DNA of 49,947 nucleotides. Source: Chitinophagales bacterium. GTDB taxonomy: Bacteria; Bacteroidota; Bacteroidia; Chitinophagales; Chitinophagaceae. The notes beneath the pieces were generated by a model that made no database searches, was not told where the DNA came from, and worked only from the letters and a program-made list of their open reading frames with translations. Below are positions 48,146 to 49,947 of the stretch, piece after piece. The translations under genes and the position numbers were made by a program. Each line of letters opens with the position of its first letter. Position 1 is the first letter of the stretch. The DNA lies in contig JAGVCC010000351.1 of the NCBI GenBank assembly GCA_020059395.1, positions 1-49,947 on the forward strand, read 5' to 3'.

Positions 48146-49091
48146 TAATTAGTTTTTTGATAAGGTTTTTACTATTACAATGTTTTGCCCATCCCCAATA
48201 AGCAGCAATCGTTTCAGGTGCAGCATTGCGGCTCACCTTACGGGCAAAATTTTGTTTGATGGATTTACGCAACCTGATGTGTGTATGATAAAACACATAG
48301 CCCACGAAATCAATACCACGGCTGGCCACCGGAAACACCTGGTAGTTATCTTTCAGCTGCAGTCTTAAGTTATCCTGCAAATAATTGGAAATATCAATTC
48401 GGAGCTGGTGCAGCAATTTTTTATCCGGCCCAAGTATCACAAGGTCATCGCAGTAACGGAAGTAATATTTTACACCCTTCACTTCTTTTAACCAATGATC
48501 AAAGTAGCAGAGATAAAAATTTGCAAAATACTGGCTCATAAGATTACCAATCGGCAGGCCATCAGCAGAGTCAATAATTTCATCCAACAGCTGCAGCAGC
48601 TTTTCATCTTTAAACTTTTTTCGCAGCAGTTGTTTTAAAACAACATGGTTAACGCTTGGGTAAAATTTTCTAATGTCCAGCTTTAAGCAGTACCGGGTAC
48701 AGGTTTCATCTGTTAATGCCTTTTTTACATTATTAGCAGCAGCATGTATGCCACGGCCCTTAATGCAACTGTAAGTATCTGCAGTAAAGCAAGCCGTAAA
48801 CACAGGCTCCAGTACATTCATTATTGCATGGTGTGTAATCCTGTCCGGGTAATAAGGCAAAGCATATACAAGCCGTTCCTTTGGCTCATACACTGTAAAT
48901 GTGGAGTAATTTGATGTAGTGTAAGTTTGGCTGCTTAGGCTGTTGTGCAGCGCTTCAATATTGGCATCCCTGTTTTTGTCATGAATGATAACACCTGTTT
49001 GTTTAGATTTTCCCCTGCGTGCAATGGCATCTGCGGCCTGCAGGTTTTGTAAATCTGCTATTTGATTATATGTGTTGTTTATCCTTTTCAA
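47967..49091 (-). CDS. DGR-type reverse transcriptase
   Basis: 374 aa from a TTG at 49091. The RT palm motifs are LKLDIRKFYPSVNH (D139), GLPIGNLMSQYFANF and FRYCDDLVIL (D215, D216). The motif-4 IGxxxSQ, in place of the QGxxxSP of other RTs, is the DGR signature. A finger motif and C-terminal thumb (AAYWGWAKHCNSKNL) follow. The last about 59 residues overlap the next gene and may be dispensable. The enzyme copies the TR RNA with errors at adenines. TR lies about 120 bp upstream and two targets further upstream in the same operon. Confidence 0.95.
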   Translation of the reverse strand: MKRINNTYNQIADLQNLQAADAIARRGKSKQTGVIIHDKNRDANIEALHNSLSSQTYTTSNYSTFTVYEPKERLVYALPYYPDRITHHAIMNVLEPVFTACFTADTYSCIKGRGIHAAANNVKKALTDETCTRYCLKLDIRKFYPSVNHVVLKQLLRKKFKDEKLLQLLDEIIDSADGLPIGNLMSQYFANFYLCYFDHWLKEVKGVKYYFRYCDDLVILGPDKKLLHQLRIDISNYLQDNLRLQLKDNYQVFPVASRGIDFVGYVFYHTHIRLRKSIKQNFARKVSRNAAPETIAAYWGWAKHCNSKNLIKKLINETVQSTGNNSTLKKFYGRQNFSGIGDRQTDKSTGIQNRNIKVQREGKWHVPAPANRSE

Positions 49092-49210
49092 TTTGGGGGA
49101 GCCTTTGCTTTTACAGGTCTTCTTCGCACATATAGCGCTACCAAAGCCCTTTCAAAAAATTTATTTTTTGCCAAGAGGCAGGGTTTGTGATGCGTAAAAA
49201 CTTTAGCCTG

Positions 49211-49280
49211 GTGAGCCCTGCCGTTCGTATTCGTATTCGTCCAGTCGTAATTCGTATCGTTGAACTGAAAGCCAGAGCCT
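49211..49280 (-). repeat. DGR template repeat (TR)
   Basis: 70 bp with 21 adenines on the minus (coding-sense) strand, many in AAY or AAT codons, which maximise diversity on mutagenesis. It is nearly identical to VR1 and VR2 except at adenines. It lies between RT and target 1. A 69-codon ORF crosses it, but its N-rich peptide is simply the template reading. Confidence 0.93.
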
Positions 49281-49323
49281 GAATGCGAAAGAACCACAGA
49301 ACAGCATCACACAACCTTTTCAG

Positions 49324-49731
49324 TTAATCCAACATCAGGTACAATTCCTTATACCAGTCGCTGAAAAATTCATTCATGTGTTCGGCTCGTTCTTCGTCTT
49401 TCAAAGCAAGGCGAGCCCCGCCGCTCGTAGCCGTACCCGCCCAGCCGCAATCCGCACCGCTGAACCGAAAGCCAGAGCCCGTTGAGTCTCCGCCACGGTA
49501 CCAAGGAAACCACTTTTCCTGATCTTTATTATTATAATCAGGTTTCCACTCTGCTTCTTTTGGGTTATCATTATTAACCACAAAGCAGGCGGCTTGTAAT
49601 ACCATCAATGCCAGCATCCCACTGCTTATTTTTTCCGGCAGGTAAGCCAATAGATCCTTTGCTTTTTGCAGATTTAATTTGTCAGGATGCGCTGCAAATA
49701 CCGCATCTACTGTTTTGATGTCTTTGTACAT
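49324..49731 (-). CDS. DGR target protein 1
   Basis: 135 aa. The N-terminal 80 residues are helical with a moderately hydrophobic stretch (SSGMLALMVLQAACFVV). After KWFPWYRG comes the variable region (about 84-108, TGSGFRFSGADCGWAGTATS) encoded by VR1, then a constant GGARLALKDEERAEHMNEFF tail. It shares layout with target 2 and is separated from it by 3 bp. No signal peptide is present, so it is not an obvious secreted or virion fibre; a displayed or intracellular binding role remains open. Confidence 0.92.
   Translation of the reverse strand: MYKDIKTVDAVFAAHPDKLNLQKAKDLLAYLPEKISSGMLALMVLQAACFVVNNDNPKEAEWKPDYNNKDQEKWFPWYRGGDSTGSGFRFSGADCGWAGTATSGGARLALKDEERAEHMNEFFSDWYKELYLMLD
49411..49480 (-). 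repeat. DGR variable repeat 1 (VR1)
   Basis: Aligned with TR, it has 16 substitutions in 70 bp, all at TR adenines: 15 A-to-G and one A-to-C. It ends in GGCGGGGCTCGCC, which corresponds to TR GGCAGGGCTCACC. These two fixed A-to-G differences are shared with VR2 and could mark the IMH/IMH* boundary. Confidence 0.93.
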
Positions 49732-49734
49732 TTT

Positions 49735-49947
49735 TTATTTTTTTGGGTTATTGAAATCGTTCCAAATAGCAAGGAACTGAGTGCCGAAATATTTTGCCTT
49801 CTCCTGCGTATCAAGGCAAAGGCGAGCCCCGCCGCACGTATTCGCATACGTCCAGACGTAACCCGTACCGCCGAACCGACAGCCAGAGCCCGGCTTGTAG
49901 TCTGTAAAATATGGGTACCATTTCCGCTGGTCGCTGTCCTCCCAATC
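49735..49947 (-). CDS. DGR target protein 2, C-terminal part (wraps to start at 366)
   Basis: The 3' portion of the 159-aa target 2. It encodes the variable region and the tail (DTQEKAKYFGTQFLAIWNDF) ending NNPKK. Positions 49849-49947 repeat 1-99. The stop TAA at 49735-49737 is 3 bp from the target-1 ATG. Confidence 0.88.
   Translation of the reverse strand, partial: DWEDSDQRKWYPYFTDYKPGSGCRFGGTGYVWTYANTCGGARLCLDTQEKAKYFGTQFLAIWNDFNNPKK
49822..49891 (-). repeat. DGR variable repeat 2 (VR2)
   Basis: 70 bp homologous to TR with 15 differences: 14 at TR adenines (A to G or T) and one T-to-G (Phe to Cys codon) that is not at an adenine. Part of it is repeated at the window start (1-43), so the contig ends inside this hypervariable stretch. 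Confidence 0.92.
49849..49947. repeat. Right copy of 99-bp terminal identity
   Basis: Identical to 1-99; see that entry. It should be removed when the circle is closed. Confidence 0.95.

Noticed and set aside
49088-49297. 69-codon ORF across TR
   Set aside because: It is the template-repeat reading (Asn-rich) and overlaps the RT start by 4 bp; best explained as TR, not a protein.

Overview
The window is a complete, circular genome of a temperate, tailed (siphovirus-like) phage of Bacteroidota. Its first 99 bases are identical to its last 99 (1-99 = 49849-49947), as expected for a circular contig closed by assembly, so the unique genome is about 49,848 bp. A Bacteroidota host, probably near Chitinophagaceae, is inferred from AT-rich DNA, a DUF4468-type secreted protein, weak Shine-Dalgarno signals, TAnnTTTG-type -7 boxes and a tRNA-Arg-like attachment site. 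None of this was checked by a database search.

Layout. A rightward lysogeny module (6.6-9.8 kb) holds a Cro/CI-type switch with palindromic operators, small accessory genes, a second HTH regulator, an attP made of the 3' half of a tRNA gene, and a tyrosine integrase. Almost everything else is one leftward programme. It starts at the Cro-like gene (6540) and runs left through small early genes, an ERF annealing protein with a RecF/SbcC-like ATPase, a DnaQ-like exonuclease and an adenine-methylase-like protein. It then crosses the contig junction into a diversity-generating retroelement (DGR, about 47.8 kb to 0.37 kb). Next come a large ParB-like protein, replication genes with an iteron-type candidate origin inside the initiator gene, a RecD-like helicase, a ParB-like/Mom-like pair, two tRNA-type genes, terminase, tail genes (chaperones with a -1 frameshift site, tape measure, tail tube), portal, head morphogenesis, scaffold, capsid, fibres, a beta-helix spike, and lysis genes ending at 10.06 kb.

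The main system is the DGR. It has a reverse transcriptase with the DGR-type IGNLMSQ and YCDD motifs, a 70-bp template repeat (TR), and two target genes in tandem, each with a 70-bp variable repeat (VR1, VR2). VR1 differs from TR at 16 positions, all adenines in TR. VR2 differs at 15, of which 14 are adenines. The targets are small proteins encoded outside the tail module. VR2 spans the contig junction. A 100-aa candidate accessory gene overlaps the 3' end of the RT gene by 179 nt.

Two further signals are not explained by ordinary annotation. One is a structured 5'-leader hairpin with an identical loop and covarying stem, found just upstream of both the capsid gene and the putative tail-tube gene. 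The other is a family of four 37-38-bp AT-rich quasi-palindromes in or next to intergenic regions, at least one overlapping a good promoter.
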